NCBI RefSeq assembly: GCF_029690065.1
Contig: NZ_CP121463.1
Location: forward strand, 3,286,001-3,350,000
Direction: 5' to 3'
DNA from: Arthrobacter sp. Y-9
GTDB lineage: Bacteria; Actinomycetota; Actinomycetes; Actinomycetales; Micrococcaceae
Length of the DNA: 64,000 bases
Shown: piece by piece, positions 27,887-36,164 of the stretch
How the letters are laid out: every line of letters starts with the position of its first letter
Numbering within the stretch: position 1 is the stretch's first letter
Translations under genes and position numbers: made by a program
The notes under the pieces: model-generated
Databases searched by the model: none
What the model saw: the letters and a program-made list of their open reading frames with translations, nothing else
Told to the model about the DNA's origin: nothing

Positions 27887-29353
27887 CTACTGCAGCGCTG
27901 CGGAGAGCCGGCACACGTTGTCCACGTACTTCGAGAGCACGGACCGCTCCTGCCACTCCTCGGGCGACAGCTCGCGCGACTTCCTCCGGTACTCCTCCTG
28001 CACCTCGCGCAGCGCCGCCACGATCTCCGGGCCCACCATCATGAGCGAGACCTCGAAGTTCAGCGAGAAGGACCGCATGTCCATGTTGCTGGATCCGAGC
28101 ACCGCCACCTCGTCATCCACCGTGAAGTGCTTCGCATGCAGGACCGCAGGGGCCCGGTAAAGGAAGATGCGCACCCCGGCCTCCAGGAGCGCCTGGTAGT
28201 AGGACCGCTGGGCGTGATGCACCAGGAACTGATCGCCCTGCTCGGAGACGAACAGGTCCACCTTGACGCCGCGCTGCACGGCCGTCGTGATCGCGTACAG
28301 GAGGGAGTCGTCCGGGACGAAGTACGGGCTGCAGATGGAGATCCGCTCCTGCGCCGAGTAGATGAGCGCGTTGAAGAGCCGGAGGTTGTTCTCCTGGGAG
28401 AAGCCCGGGCCGCTCGGCACCACCTGCGCCGGGATGTCGCCCTGGACCGGCTCCGGGAACCGCATCTGTGCTTCGAGGGACTCGTCCGTCTCGCTCAGCC
28501 AGTCCGTGGCGAACACGACGTTGAGCCCTGCCACCACGGGACCCTCCACCCGGGCCATGAGTTCCACCCAGTGCCGTCCCGCCTTGCGGTGCTTGGGATT
28601 GTTGTAGGAGGGCTCCGTGAGGTTCTGCGACCCGGTGAACGCGACCTCGCCGTCGACCACCATGATCTTGCGGTGATTGCGCAGGTCCGGGCGGCGCCAC
28701 TGACCGGCCAGCGGCAGGAGCGGGAGCATGCGCTGCCAGCGGATCTGCGAACCCCGCAGCATCTTCAGCAGGCGGCGGTAGCCGCGCACGCGCAGGGTGC
28801 CGATGTGGTCGAACAGGAGCCGGACCTCGACCCCGCGTTCGGCCGCTTCTTCCAGCGCGGTGAAGAGGGGTTTGGTGACCTCGTCATAGGCCATGATGTA
28901 GAACTCGACATTCACGTAGTCCCGGGCCTGACGGACGGCGTCGGTCATGGCGTCCAGGGACTCCTGATAGCCCGGGATGAGCTGCACGCGGTTGCCCGCC
29001 GTGAGCGGCTGGGCCCCCAGGTTCCGGTTGAGCTCGACGGCGGACGCGAGCCACGGCGGCAGGTGCACCACTTCCGGGGCGGCCGCCACGAGGGTGCTGG
29101 AGTCCCGCACGCGGCGGTTGACGTCCTCGAGCTTACGGACGCGACGCCCACTGAGCCGGAACGTGCCGAAGAGGAGGAACAGGAGCAGGCCCACGGACGG
29201 GACCAGGAAGATCGCCAGGAGCCAGGCCATGGCCGTGTTCGGCCGGCGGTTCCCCGGCACGACCCCGAGCAGCACCACACGCAGCACGATGTCGACGACC
29301 AACCAGACGGAGAGCAGCCAGCTCCAGTTATCCGGCAGGCTGAACGGCAGCAT
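27887..29353 (-). CDS. cls: Cardiolipin synthase (phospholipase D superfamily)
   Basis: 488 residues. Two N-terminal hydrophobic helices (about 8-31 and 41-64) anchor it in the membrane. Two HKD motifs follow: H227-RK-IMVVD and H406-AK-HFTVD, each continuing into GSQN/GSSN. It joins two phosphatidyl units to make cardiolipin. Start ATG 29353 follows GGGGGAGATGC; a much longer in-frame reading upstream has no support. Confidence 0.94.
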   Translation of the reverse strand: MLPFSLPDNWSWLLSVWLVVDIVLRVVLLGVVPGNRRPNTAMAWLLAIFLVPSVGLLLFLLFGTFRLSGRRVRKLEDVNRRVRDSSTLVAAAPEVVHLPPWLASAVELNRNLGAQPLTAGNRVQLIPGYQESLDAMTDAVRQARDYVNVEFYIMAYDEVTKPLFTALEEAAERGVEVRLLFDHIGTLRVRGYRRLLKMLRGSQIRWQRMLPLLPLAGQWRRPDLRNHRKIMVVDGEVAFTGSQNLTEPSYNNPKHRKAGRHWVELMARVEGPVVAGLNVVFATDWLSETDESLEAQMRFPEPVQGDIPAQVVPSGPGFSQENNLRLFNALIYSAQERISICSPYFVPDDSLLYAITTAVQRGVKVDLFVSEQGDQFLVHHAQRSYYQALLEAGVRIFLYRAPAVLHAKHFTVDDEVAVLGSSNMDMRSFSLNFEVSLMMVGPEIVAALREVQEEYRRKSRELSPEEWQERSVLSKYVDNVCRLSAALQ

Positions 29354-29493
29354 GCATCTCCCCCTTGTCGTGTTCGTGGTCCCGTCCCGGATGATTCCGG
29401 GCGGCCACGGTCTCCCCTGAGAATATCCGCCCCCGGGCGTTTCCAGGGCGGGCGTCCCCCGCGCGGCCCTGCGCGAAGCTCGCCTCCGTCCAC

Positions 29494-29554
29494 GTTGCGT
29501 GCTCAGTTGTTGCGGGTGTTCGGCCGGAATACCCGCAACAACTGAGCACGCAAC
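29494..29554. repeat. 24-bp perfect inverted repeat between divergent genes
   Basis: Arms 29494-29517 and 29531-29554 are perfectly complementary (arm begins GTTGCGTGCTCAGTTG). The 13-base loop holds a near-palindromic TTCGGCCGGAA. Total 61 bases, located between the divergent cls and pabC starts. Confidence 0.8.
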
Positions 29555-29616
29555 ACTGAGCGGACACCAACGGGACGCGCGCGGCCTGCCGGGGGATGCG
29601 GCTCTAAGCTGGACCC

Positions 29617-30540
29617 ATGACTTCGACGTCCCCCAGCACCGTGCTCGTGTTCCTCGATCCCGCCTTCCCGCAGGGCCGCGTGGCGGATGCCTCCGTGCCC
29701 CAGCTGATGGCCACGGACCTGGGCGCGACCCGTGGTGACGGCGTCTTCGAATCGCTCCTGGTGCTCGACGGCAAGCTCCGCAAGCTTCCCGCGCACCTCG
29801 CCCGCCTGGCCGGGTCCGCTGCGGCACTGGACCTCACGATCAGCGATGCGGACGTGTGGCGCGCGGCGATCGGCACGGCCGTGGACGAGTACCTCGAATC
29901 GCACCCCGGCGTGGACGAATTCGTGGTGAAGCTGCTGGTCACGCGCGGTGTGGAGGGTGCGGACGCCCCCACCGAGTGGGTGCAGGCCAGCCCGGCCCCC
30001 GCCCTGGGGAAGAAGCAGCGCGTGGAGGGGATCGATGTCGTGCTGCTGGACCGCGGTTACGACAGCGATCTGGCCGAGCGCGCCCCGTGGCTCCTGCTCG
30101 GAGCGAAGACCCTCAGCTACGCCGTGAACATGGCGGCGCTGCGGCACGCGCACTCGCTCGGCGCGGATGACGTGATCTTCACGTCCGCGGATGGCCGGGT
30201 GCTCGAAGGCCCGACGTCCACCGTGCTGCTCGCGCACCGCGACGTGAACGACGACGGCTCGGTCACCAAGCGCCTCGTCACGCCGCAGCTGGACTCCGGG
30301 ATCCTCCCGGGCACCTCGCAGGGCGCCCTGTTCACCGCGGCGAAGGAGGCGGGCTGGGAACTCGGCTACGGGCCGCTCGAGCCGGAGGACCTGTTCGACG
30401 CCGACGCCGTGTGGCTGATCTCCTCGATCCGGCTGATCGCACCGGTGAAGCACCTCGACGGCAAGACCATCGGCTCCGACCCGGCCGTGGCCGCGGAACT
30501 CACCGAGGAGCTGAACCGGCTGTTCGCCGGCATCGAGTAG
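29617..30540 (+). CDS. pabC: Aminodeoxychorismate lyase-like class IV aminotransferase
   Basis: 307 residues, fold-type IV PLP enzyme. The Schiff-base lysine is K164 in LGAKTLSYAVNM. ATRGDGVFESLLV near the N-terminus and SADGRVLEGPTSTVLL are family signatures. Probably releases pyruvate from aminodeoxychorismate to give p-aminobenzoate, working with the PabB fusion at 22377. A branched-chain or D-amino acid aminotransferase role cannot be excluded. Leaderless: TAAGCT (29605-29610), six bases, ATG. Confidence 0.86.
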   Translation: MTSTSPSTVLVFLDPAFPQGRVADASVPQLMATDLGATRGDGVFESLLVLDGKLRKLPAHLARLAGSAAALDLTISDADVWRAAIGTAVDEYLESHPGVDEFVVKLLVTRGVEGADAPTEWVQASPAPALGKKQRVEGIDVVLLDRGYDSDLAERAPWLLLGAKTLSYAVNMAALRHAHSLGADDVIFTSADGRVLEGPTSTVLLAHRDVNDDGSVTKRLVTPQLDSGILPGTSQGALFTAAKEAGWELGYGPLEPEDLFDADAVWLISSIRLIAPVKHLDGKTIGSDPAVAAELTEELNRLFAGIE

Positions 30541-30594
30541 GCGGGGCCGCGGGGCCTAGGGGGCGGGGTCCGCGCCCGCGGCCGGCATCCCGCC

Positions 30595-31161
30595 CTACAG
30601 CTCCGCCGCCATGGCCACGCGCGGCCAGCGGTCCAGGCCGTGGGCGGCCTCCTCGGCGACTTTGGCGCGAAGCTCCGGCCCCCACTCCGCCTGCGGCAGC
30701 ACGTCGAATCCGAGCCGGGCGTAGTAGGCCGCGTTCCAGGGGATCTCGCTGAAGGTCGTCAGGGTCACTCGGCGCATCCCGCGATCCCGGGCCTCGGCAC
30801 GGAAGTGCTCCAGAAGCCTCGCGCCCAGTCCCTGCCGGCCGTGCCGCGGGTCGACGCTGAGCTGTTCCAGGTGTGCGGCCCCGTCCACCACCTCGCCGAC
30901 GGCGTAGCCCGCCACCTCGGTGGCGGGATCCGAGGCGGCGTCCGAGGCGGCGTCCTCCGCGCCGGGGACCAGCGCCGAGCCGCCGACCGGCACGGTCAGC
31001 ACCCACGCCCAGCCGGACGCCGCGAAGGCGGCCAGTTCGGCGTCACTGAAGGGTTCGTCGTCGGCGATCGAGGCCATCCCGGCCTGCCGGAAGAGCTCTC
31101 CGGCGGCACGTTCCAGGTCCTGGACGGCACGGAAATCGGCGGGGGCCATGGCGCGGATCAT
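30595..31161 (-). CDS. GNAT family N-acetyltransferase
   Basis: 188 residues. The acetyl-CoA loop is RHGRQGLGARLLEHF (Q/RxxGxG/A), preceded by the strand LEQLSVDP and followed by the typical NAAYYARLGFDVL. The start at 31161 is the first ATG of a sensible protein (MIRAMAPADFRAV). An Asp/Ala-rich insert (about residues 68-82) is unusual and probably a surface loop. Substrate unknown. Confidence 0.86.
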   Translation of the reverse strand: MIRAMAPADFRAVQDLERAAGELFRQAGMASIADDEPFSDAELAAFAASGWAWVLTVPVGGSALVPGAEDAASDAASDPATEVAGYAVGEVVDGAAHLEQLSVDPRHGRQGLGARLLEHFRAEARDRGMRRVTLTTFSEIPWNAAYYARLGFDVLPQAEWGPELRAKVAEEAAHGLDRWPRVAMAAEL

Positions 31162-31302
31162 CACTCCAGTCAACCATTCCCCGGATTGCGCCGCATGACC
31201 CGGGATGAACGCCGGTGACGAATTGTGCCGCGCGATGAGTGCTCTCGTTGACCTTGGATGACGGCCGCCGCAGACTTCCAGGAGAACAAGGAGGACGAAC
31301 AG

Positions 31303-31791
31303 GTGGAGAGCATCCGGCAGCTCGAAGAATGGCAGGGCCTGCGTGGCATCAACAGGGTCTGGGAGTTCGACGCGCCCGTCGAGACCGTGTTCCGCGCGCA
31401 CACCGACCCGCTCTGGCTGGCCCGCTGGCTGGTGCCGGAGGGTGTCGAGCTGCGGTTCCGCCGCTGGGATGCCCGCACGGGCGGATCCTGGAGCTACTCC
31501 GTGGGCGCCGGCGGTGACGACTGGACCTTCTACGGCTCCTTCCACGAGGTCTCCGAGCCGTGGCGCATCGTGCAGACGGTGGAGGCGGAGGCCGACTCGC
31601 ACGGCCCCGTCCTCGAAGTCCTCGACTTCCTCGAACTGCCCGGCGGCGGCTGCCGCCTCGAGGCCATCGCCATGTTCACCTCGCCCGCAGCTCGCGAAGA
31701 GGTCGGCGGCTCGGACGACGACGGCGGCCTGGCCCGCCTGACCGACCTCCTCTCCGAGCTGGGCGCCTTCTCCACCCCGCTGCCGCAGTAG
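31303..31791 (+). CDS. SRPBCC/AHSA1 domain protein
   Basis: 162 residues, START-like fold. WEFDAPVETVFRAHTDPLWLARWL, GGSWSYSVGAGG and FHEVSEPWRIVQT are typical of activator-of-Hsp90-like proteins, which bind hydrophobic ligands. The GTG at 31303 is preferred over the in-frame ATG at 31258 because AAGGAGG (31288-31294) lies in front of it. Not obviously tied to its neighbours. Confidence 0.85.
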   Translation: MESIRQLEEWQGLRGINRVWEFDAPVETVFRAHTDPLWLARWLVPEGVELRFRRWDARTGGSWSYSVGAGGDDWTFYGSFHEVSEPWRIVQTVEAEADSHGPVLEVLDFLELPGGGCRLEAIAMFTSPAAREEVGGSDDDGGLARLTDLLSELGAFSTPLPQ

Positions 31792-31848
31792 GGTCACCCC
31801 GTCCTCTCACCCCGCACGCCTCTCCCAGGGCTTCGTCGGCTTCGTTAA

Positions 31849-31863
31849 TGCTAATGATTCTCA
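31849..31863. promoter_or_regulatory. Fur/Zur-type box before the FecCD importer
   Basis: TGCTAAT-G-ATTCTCA, a 7-1-7 palindrome with outer AATG/CATT. It covers the spacer and -35 region of the importer promoter (-10 TAAGAT at 31871-31876, then six bases and GTG). The same half-site ATTCTCA occurs in the box at 44474-44488. Zur boxes of actinobacteria have this 7-1-7 TGA..AT-n-AT..TCA form, whereas DtxR/IdeR boxes (TTAGGTTAG type) do not. Metal identity is inference. Confidence 0.75.
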
Positions 31864-31882
31864 TTTAAAGTAAGATGCGAGG

Positions 31883-33094
31883 GTGATCGGCTCCACCACC
31901 TCGTCCCCGACGCGGCTTCCCGCCCCTGCCACGTCCCCGCCCTCGTCCTCTTCGACGCCCTCCGGCCCCGCGGCGTCGGGCACGCCCACGGCGCCCGACC
32001 GGCCCGCCGCGCGCGAGCAACCCTCTGCGTCACGGCGTCATCGGCTCCGCTCGGCGCTCCTCCGGCTCCTGGCACCGGCCCTGGCGCTGGGGATCGTCGC
32101 GGTCCTCGTCCTCTCGGCGACGGCCGGACCGCTCGCGACCACACCGTGGCAGGCCCTCCAGCTCATCACCGGCCACCTCCTGCCGGGCATGCCGTGGATG
32201 ACGGACGGCTCCCTCAGTGCCGCCCAGGACCAGGCCGTGTGGAGCTTCCGGCTGCCCCGCGCGCTCCTGGCGGGCATCGCGGGGGCGAGCCTCTCCCTGG
32301 CCGGGGCCCTCCTCCAGGCCAACGTCCGCAACCCTCTGGCCGAGCCGTACATCCTGGGAGTGTCGGCGGGCGCCGGGGTGGGAGCCGTGACGGCGATCGT
32401 CGCAGGTTCCACCGCCATCGCCGGTCTCGGACTGAACGCCGCGGCCTTCATCGGCGCCACCATCACCACCGCCCTCGTGTACCTGCTGGCGCGGCAGGGC
32501 GGCGTGATCGCGCCGTCCCGGCTCATCCTCGCGGGCGTAGCCCTCGGCGCGCTGCTGTCCGCCATCACCAACTTCCTCACGATCACCACCGAGGCCCAGA
32601 ACGTCTACAGCGTGCTGTTCTTCCTGCTCGGCAGCGTCTCCGCCGCCGACTATCCGCAGCTGATCCTTCCGGCCCTCAGCCTCGCGGCCGTCTCGGTGTT
32701 CGCCCTGCTGCGCTCGCGCTCCCTGAACGCCCTGCTCGCCGGGGATGAGACGGCCACGGCGCTCGGCGTCGACGTCCGGTCCCTGCGCCGCCTCCTGCTG
32801 CTCGCCACCGCACTGCTGACCGCGACGACGGTGGCCGTCAGCGGAGGGATCGGCTTCGTGGGGCTCGTGATCCCCCATGCGGCCCGGCTGCTCGTCGGGT
32901 CCGACCACCGGCGGATGCTGCCCGTGACGATCCTCGGCGGAGCGCTCTTCCTGATGCTGGCCGATCTCCTCGCCCGCACCATCGCGCCACCCGCGGAGAT
33001 CCCACTCGGCATCCTCACGGCCGTGATCGGCGCCCCGTTCTTCCTCTGGCTGCTCCGCGGCAAGGGCGCCGGAGCCGCGGGGGTGGACCGGTGA
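31883..33094 (+). CDS. FecCD/BtuC-type ABC permease
   Basis: 403 residues. A Pro/Ser-rich cytoplasmic tail of about 50 residues precedes roughly ten helices. Family motifs are RLPRALLAGIAGASLSLAGALLQANVRNPLAEPYILGVSAGAGVG (cited by its parts RLPRALLAGIAG, LAGALLQANVRNPLAEP and LGVSAGAG), FLLGSVSAADY and GGIGFVGLVIPHAARLLVG. Imports metal chelates or cobalamin across the inner membrane. Leaderless GTG start under a Fur/Zur-type box. Overlaps the ATPase gene by four bases. Confidence 0.95.
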   Translation: MIGSTTSSPTRLPAPATSPPSSSSTPSGPAASGTPTAPDRPAAREQPSASRRHRLRSALLRLLAPALALGIVAVLVLSATAGPLATTPWQALQLITGHLLPGMPWMTDGSLSAAQDQAVWSFRLPRALLAGIAGASLSLAGALLQANVRNPLAEPYILGVSAGAGVGAVTAIVAGSTAIAGLGLNAAAFIGATITTALVYLLARQGGVIAPSRLILAGVALGALLSAITNFLTITTEAQNVYSVLFFLLGSVSAADYPQLILPALSLAAVSVFALLRSRSLNALLAGDETATALGVDVRSLRRLLLLATALLTATTVAVSGGIGFVGLVIPHAARLLVGSDHRRMLPVTILGGALFLMLADLLARTIAPPAEIPLGILTAVIGAPFFLWLLRGKGAGAAGVDR

Positions 33095-33903
33095 ACATCT
33101 CCTTCGACGACGTCCACGTCACCCTGGGGCGGCGGGAGATCGTCCACGGCATCAGCCTCGACGTCCCCTCCGGCCAGGTCCTCGGCATCCTGGGCCCCAA
33201 CGGCTGCGGGAAATCGACGCTGCTCCGCACGCTGTACCGGGTCCACCGGCCGAGCGCGGGCACCGTCCGCGTCGACGGCGAGGACGTGCAGCGCCTCAGC
33301 CCCCGGGAGGCGGCCCGCCGGATCGCCGTGATGGCCCAGGAGAGTGGCCTCGACTTCCCCCTCACAGCGCTCGAAGTGACCCTCCTCGGCAGAGTCCCTC
33401 ACCAGCGCGGCTTCGGCGCCGACACCGCGCAGGAACGCGCCCTGGCCGATGAAGCCCTGCACGACGTCGGGGCCTCCGCCCTGGCGCACCGCAACTTCGC
33501 GGAGCTCTCCGGCGGGGAGAAGCAGCGCGTCCTGCTGGCCCGCGCGCTCGTGCAGCAGGCCCCGGTGCTGGTGCTCGACGAGCCCACCAACCACCTGGAC
33601 ATCTCCTTCCAGCTCGAACTGATGCACCTGGTCACCGGGCGCGGACTCACGGTGCTCGCCGCGCTGCACGACATGAACCTCGCCGCCGACCACTGCGACC
33701 AGGTGGCCGTCCTCAGCCGGGGCCGGCTCCTCGCGGCAGGAGCTCCCGCCGACGTCCTCGACGAGGGGCTCATCCGCGAGGCGTTCTCGGTCGAGTCCCG
33801 CCGGCTGCGGCACCCCCTCACCGGCCGGCCGCTGATCGCGGTGGCTGCGCCGTCGTCGTCCTCTGCCCCAGGGCAGTCCCCCGAAAATGAAGGAACACCA
33901 TGA
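33091..33903 (+). CDS. FecE/BtuD-type ABC ATPase
   Basis: 270 residues. Walker A GPNGCGKST (35-43), signature LSGGEKQRVLLARAL, Walker B VLVLDEPTNHLD and switch LHDMN. Powers the importer of the permease next to it. Overlaps both neighbours by four bases, so the three genes form one operon. Confidence 0.96.
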   Translation: MNISFDDVHVTLGRREIVHGISLDVPSGQVLGILGPNGCGKSTLLRTLYRVHRPSAGTVRVDGEDVQRLSPREAARRIAVMAQESGLDFPLTALEVTLLGRVPHQRGFGADTAQERALADEALHDVGASALAHRNFAELSGGEKQRVLLARALVQQAPVLVLDEPTNHLDISFQLELMHLVTGRGLTVLAALHDMNLAADHCDQVAVLSRGRLLAAGAPADVLDEGLIREAFSVESRRLRHPLTGRPLIAVAAPSSSSAPGQSPENEGTP

Positions 33904-34940
33904 CGCATCCCCCTCTCAGCCCGGCACGGGCGATCTTCCGCAGCCGCAGGATCCAGGCGTCCGCCCTGGCTCTGGGCCTGCTGGCACTGACCGGCTGCGG
34001 CCAGGGCGTCAGCCAGGCCGGCCCGGCGCCGGCCTCCGGAACACCGGCCACCCCCGCCGGGAAGGTCACCAATTGCGGACGGACGCTGGATCTCACCGCG
34101 GTCCCGCAGCGCGTGGTCACGATGACCCCGGGCCAGTCCGATCTGCTCGTCAAGCTCGGCCTCGCCGACTCCGTGGTCGGCGAGGCCCAGACCAAGGGCC
34201 GGGAGCTGCCGGCCGAACTCAAGGCGCCCGGCAAGGTGCGTCAGCTCAGCGAGAAGGCTCCTCCGGCGCGCGAGTCGCTGCTGGGGGTCGCTCCCGACTT
34301 CGTCTACTCCCCCACGGGGTATGAGTTCACGGCGGAACAGGGCTTCGCGAGCATCGACCAGCTGAAGAAGGCCGGCGCCGAGTCCTACATCGCCACCGCA
34401 GGCTGCCTTCAGCGGCGCAGCTCCGCCGAGGTCACCGACCTCCTGACGGACATCGACAACCTCGGCGGCCTGTTCGGGATCAAGGACCGGGCAGCCACCG
34501 TCCGCCAGGAGGCCCGCCAGGCACTGGACGACGTCGGGAAGGCCGTCTCAGGGCGCGCGAAGCCCCGCGTCCTCGAGGTCTTCGTGGAGGGCAGCACCGT
34601 CTCCGCGATCGGCGCGGGCCTCGAATACGACATGATCCGTCAGGCCGGCGGGGAGAACGTGTTCTCCCCCAAGGACCCGGCGTTCAGCTCCTTCTTCTCG
34701 GCCGTGATCTCCCCGGAGACCCTGGTGCAGAAGAACCCCGAGGTCATCGTCTTCACCACCCTGAACAGGGAGCACGAGGACGCCACCCGCGCCTTCCTGC
34801 GACAGAAGTTCCCGAACGTGCCCGCCGTCAAGGACAACCGTCTGGTGGCGATCGATTCCGATGAGGTCATGCCGGGGACCTGGGGCAACATCCGGGCCGT
34901 GCAGGAGATCGCCAAGGGGCTCCACCCCGACGCGTTCTGA
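33900..34940 (+). CDS. Metal-chelate substrate-binding lipoprotein (FecB/BtuF class)
   Basis: 346 residues. The signal peptide has lipobox LTG-C (Cys about 33), so the protein is anchored outside the membrane. The cluster A-II binding fold is seen in VPQRVVTMTPGQSDLLVKLGL (cited as PQRVVTMTPGQSDLLVKLG) and IDQLKKAGAESYIATAGC. Extra Cys residues (NCGRT near 60 and TAGCLQR near 165) could form a disulfide. It would deliver the chelated metal, perhaps carried by the RiPP made at 36-44 kb. A terminator hairpin follows. Confidence 0.93.
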   Translation: MTHPPLSPARAIFRSRRIQASALALGLLALTGCGQGVSQAGPAPASGTPATPAGKVTNCGRTLDLTAVPQRVVTMTPGQSDLLVKLGLADSVVGEAQTKGRELPAELKAPGKVRQLSEKAPPARESLLGVAPDFVYSPTGYEFTAEQGFASIDQLKKAGAESYIATAGCLQRRSSAEVTDLLTDIDNLGGLFGIKDRAATVRQEARQALDDVGKAVSGRAKPRVLEVFVEGSTVSAIGAGLEYDMIRQAGGENVFSPKDPAFSSFFSAVISPETLVQKNPEVIVFTTLNREHEDATRAFLRQKFPNVPAVKDNRLVAIDSDEVMPGTWGNIRAVQEIAKGLHPDAF

Positions 34941-34987
34941 GCCATCCGTCGGCAACTCCACCGGGAGCCGTCTCCGGAGACCCTTCA

Positions 34988-35030
34988 GAAGCCCCGCCGG
35001 GACCGCGATCCGCGGTTCCTGCGGGGCTTC
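34988..35030 (+). terminator. Terminator of the importer operon
   Basis: The arms GAAGCCCCGC (34988-34997) and GCGGGGCTTC (35021-35030) are perfectly paired, with a further inner pairing ACCGCG/CGCGGT. It lies 47 bases after the stop codon. Confidence 0.75.
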
Positions 35031-35201
35031 GCCGTGCGCCGGAGGACGCTGCACGTCATCCGGCGTCATGCGCCGAAACGGCCGGAATGGACGCGGAGCC
35101 GGACCCGTTGCACGGGACATCACCGGCGATGGCCCGCCACCCGCGGCATCGCCTTCGCAGCGCCGGACCACGGCGCGTCGATCGCTGAGCGAGGAGTCAC
35201 C

Positions 35202-36113
35202 ATGGCACGTGCAGTACGGTACGAACGGTTCGGTGGACCCGAGGTCCTGGACCTGGTCGAGGTTCCGGAGCCGCATCCCGGCCCCGGCGAGGTCCGCGTC
35301 CGCGTGACGGCCGCCGGCCTGAACCCCGTGGACTTCAAGATCTTCCACGGTGGCCCGGTCGCCGAGGCCTTCGGCGGGGCGCCCGGCTCCGGGGTGGGCA
35401 ACGACTTTGCGGGCGTCATCGACGAGCTCGGCGACGGCGTGACCGGCTGGGCCGCCGGGGACCGCGTCTTCGGCGGGAAGCGCCACGAGGCGATCGCCGA
35501 CTTCATCGTCACCACCCCGGAATCCCTGCAGCGGACACCCGAACGGCTCCCGGACGAGGTCGCGGCGACCCTGGACATCGCCGGACGGACCGCGGCGGCG
35601 GCCATCGACCAGCTGAACCTCAGCCCCGGGGACACCGTCCTGATCGGCGGAGCGGCGGGAGGCGTCGGCGTGCTGGCCACCCAGCTCGCAGTGGCCGCGG
35701 GAGCCACGGTCATCGGCACGGCCTCCGAGCGGAACCACGAGTTCCTGCGGGAGCTCGGTGCGATCCCCGTCGTGTACGGCGAGGGGCTGGAGGAGCGGGT
35801 GCGCGCCCTCGGGACCCCGACCGCGGCCGCGGATCTGAACGGGACCGAGGTGATCGACGTCGCGCAGGCGTTCGGCGTGCCCGCCGAACGGATCACGGCC
35901 ATCGCCGCCCACGGCCATGGGCCTGAAGGCTTCACGGCCACGGGCGGCGGCGACGCCACACCAGGCGCCCTCGGACGGATCGCCTCCGGTCTCGCCGAAG
36001 GGAGCCTCGTCCTGCCGCTCGAGGCGAGCCACCCGGTGGAGGAGGTCGCCGACGCGTACCGGCTCCTGGAGGACGGGCACGTCCGCGGCAAGGTCGTCGT
36101 CACGCTCAGCTGA
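35202..36113 (+). CDS. Zinc-independent NADP quinone oxidoreductase-like protein
   Basis: 303 residues, medium-chain dehydrogenase/reductase. VRVRVTAAGLNPVDFKI is the quinone-oxidoreductase N-domain signature, and LIGGAAGGVGVLATQLA is the NADP-binding loop (AAGGVG). No zinc-ligand Cys residues. ATG at 35202 follows GAGGAG. It lies between the importer and the RiPP operon, convergent with the latter; whether it belongs to the system is unknown. Confidence 0.9.
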   Translation: MARAVRYERFGGPEVLDLVEVPEPHPGPGEVRVRVTAAGLNPVDFKIFHGGPVAEAFGGAPGSGVGNDFAGVIDELGDGVTGWAAGDRVFGGKRHEAIADFIVTTPESLQRTPERLPDEVAATLDIAGRTAAAAIDQLNLSPGDTVLIGGAAGGVGVLATQLAVAAGATVIGTASERNHEFLRELGAIPVVYGEGLEERVRALGTPTAAADLNGTEVIDVAQAFGVPAERITAIAAHGHGPEGFTATGGGDATPGALGRIASGLAEGSLVLPLEASHPVEEVADAYRLLEDGHVRGKVVVTLS

Positions 36114-36164
36114 GGGGAGCGGCGGAGGTCCGGGTCGTGACGGGCCGGGCCTCCTACGGACCTC

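Noticed and set aside
31849-31863. DtxR/IdeR iron box at the importer promoter
   Set aside because: The site lacks the TTAGGTTAGsCTAACCTAA pattern. The 7-1-7 ATTCTCA form fits the Fur/Zur superfamily instead.
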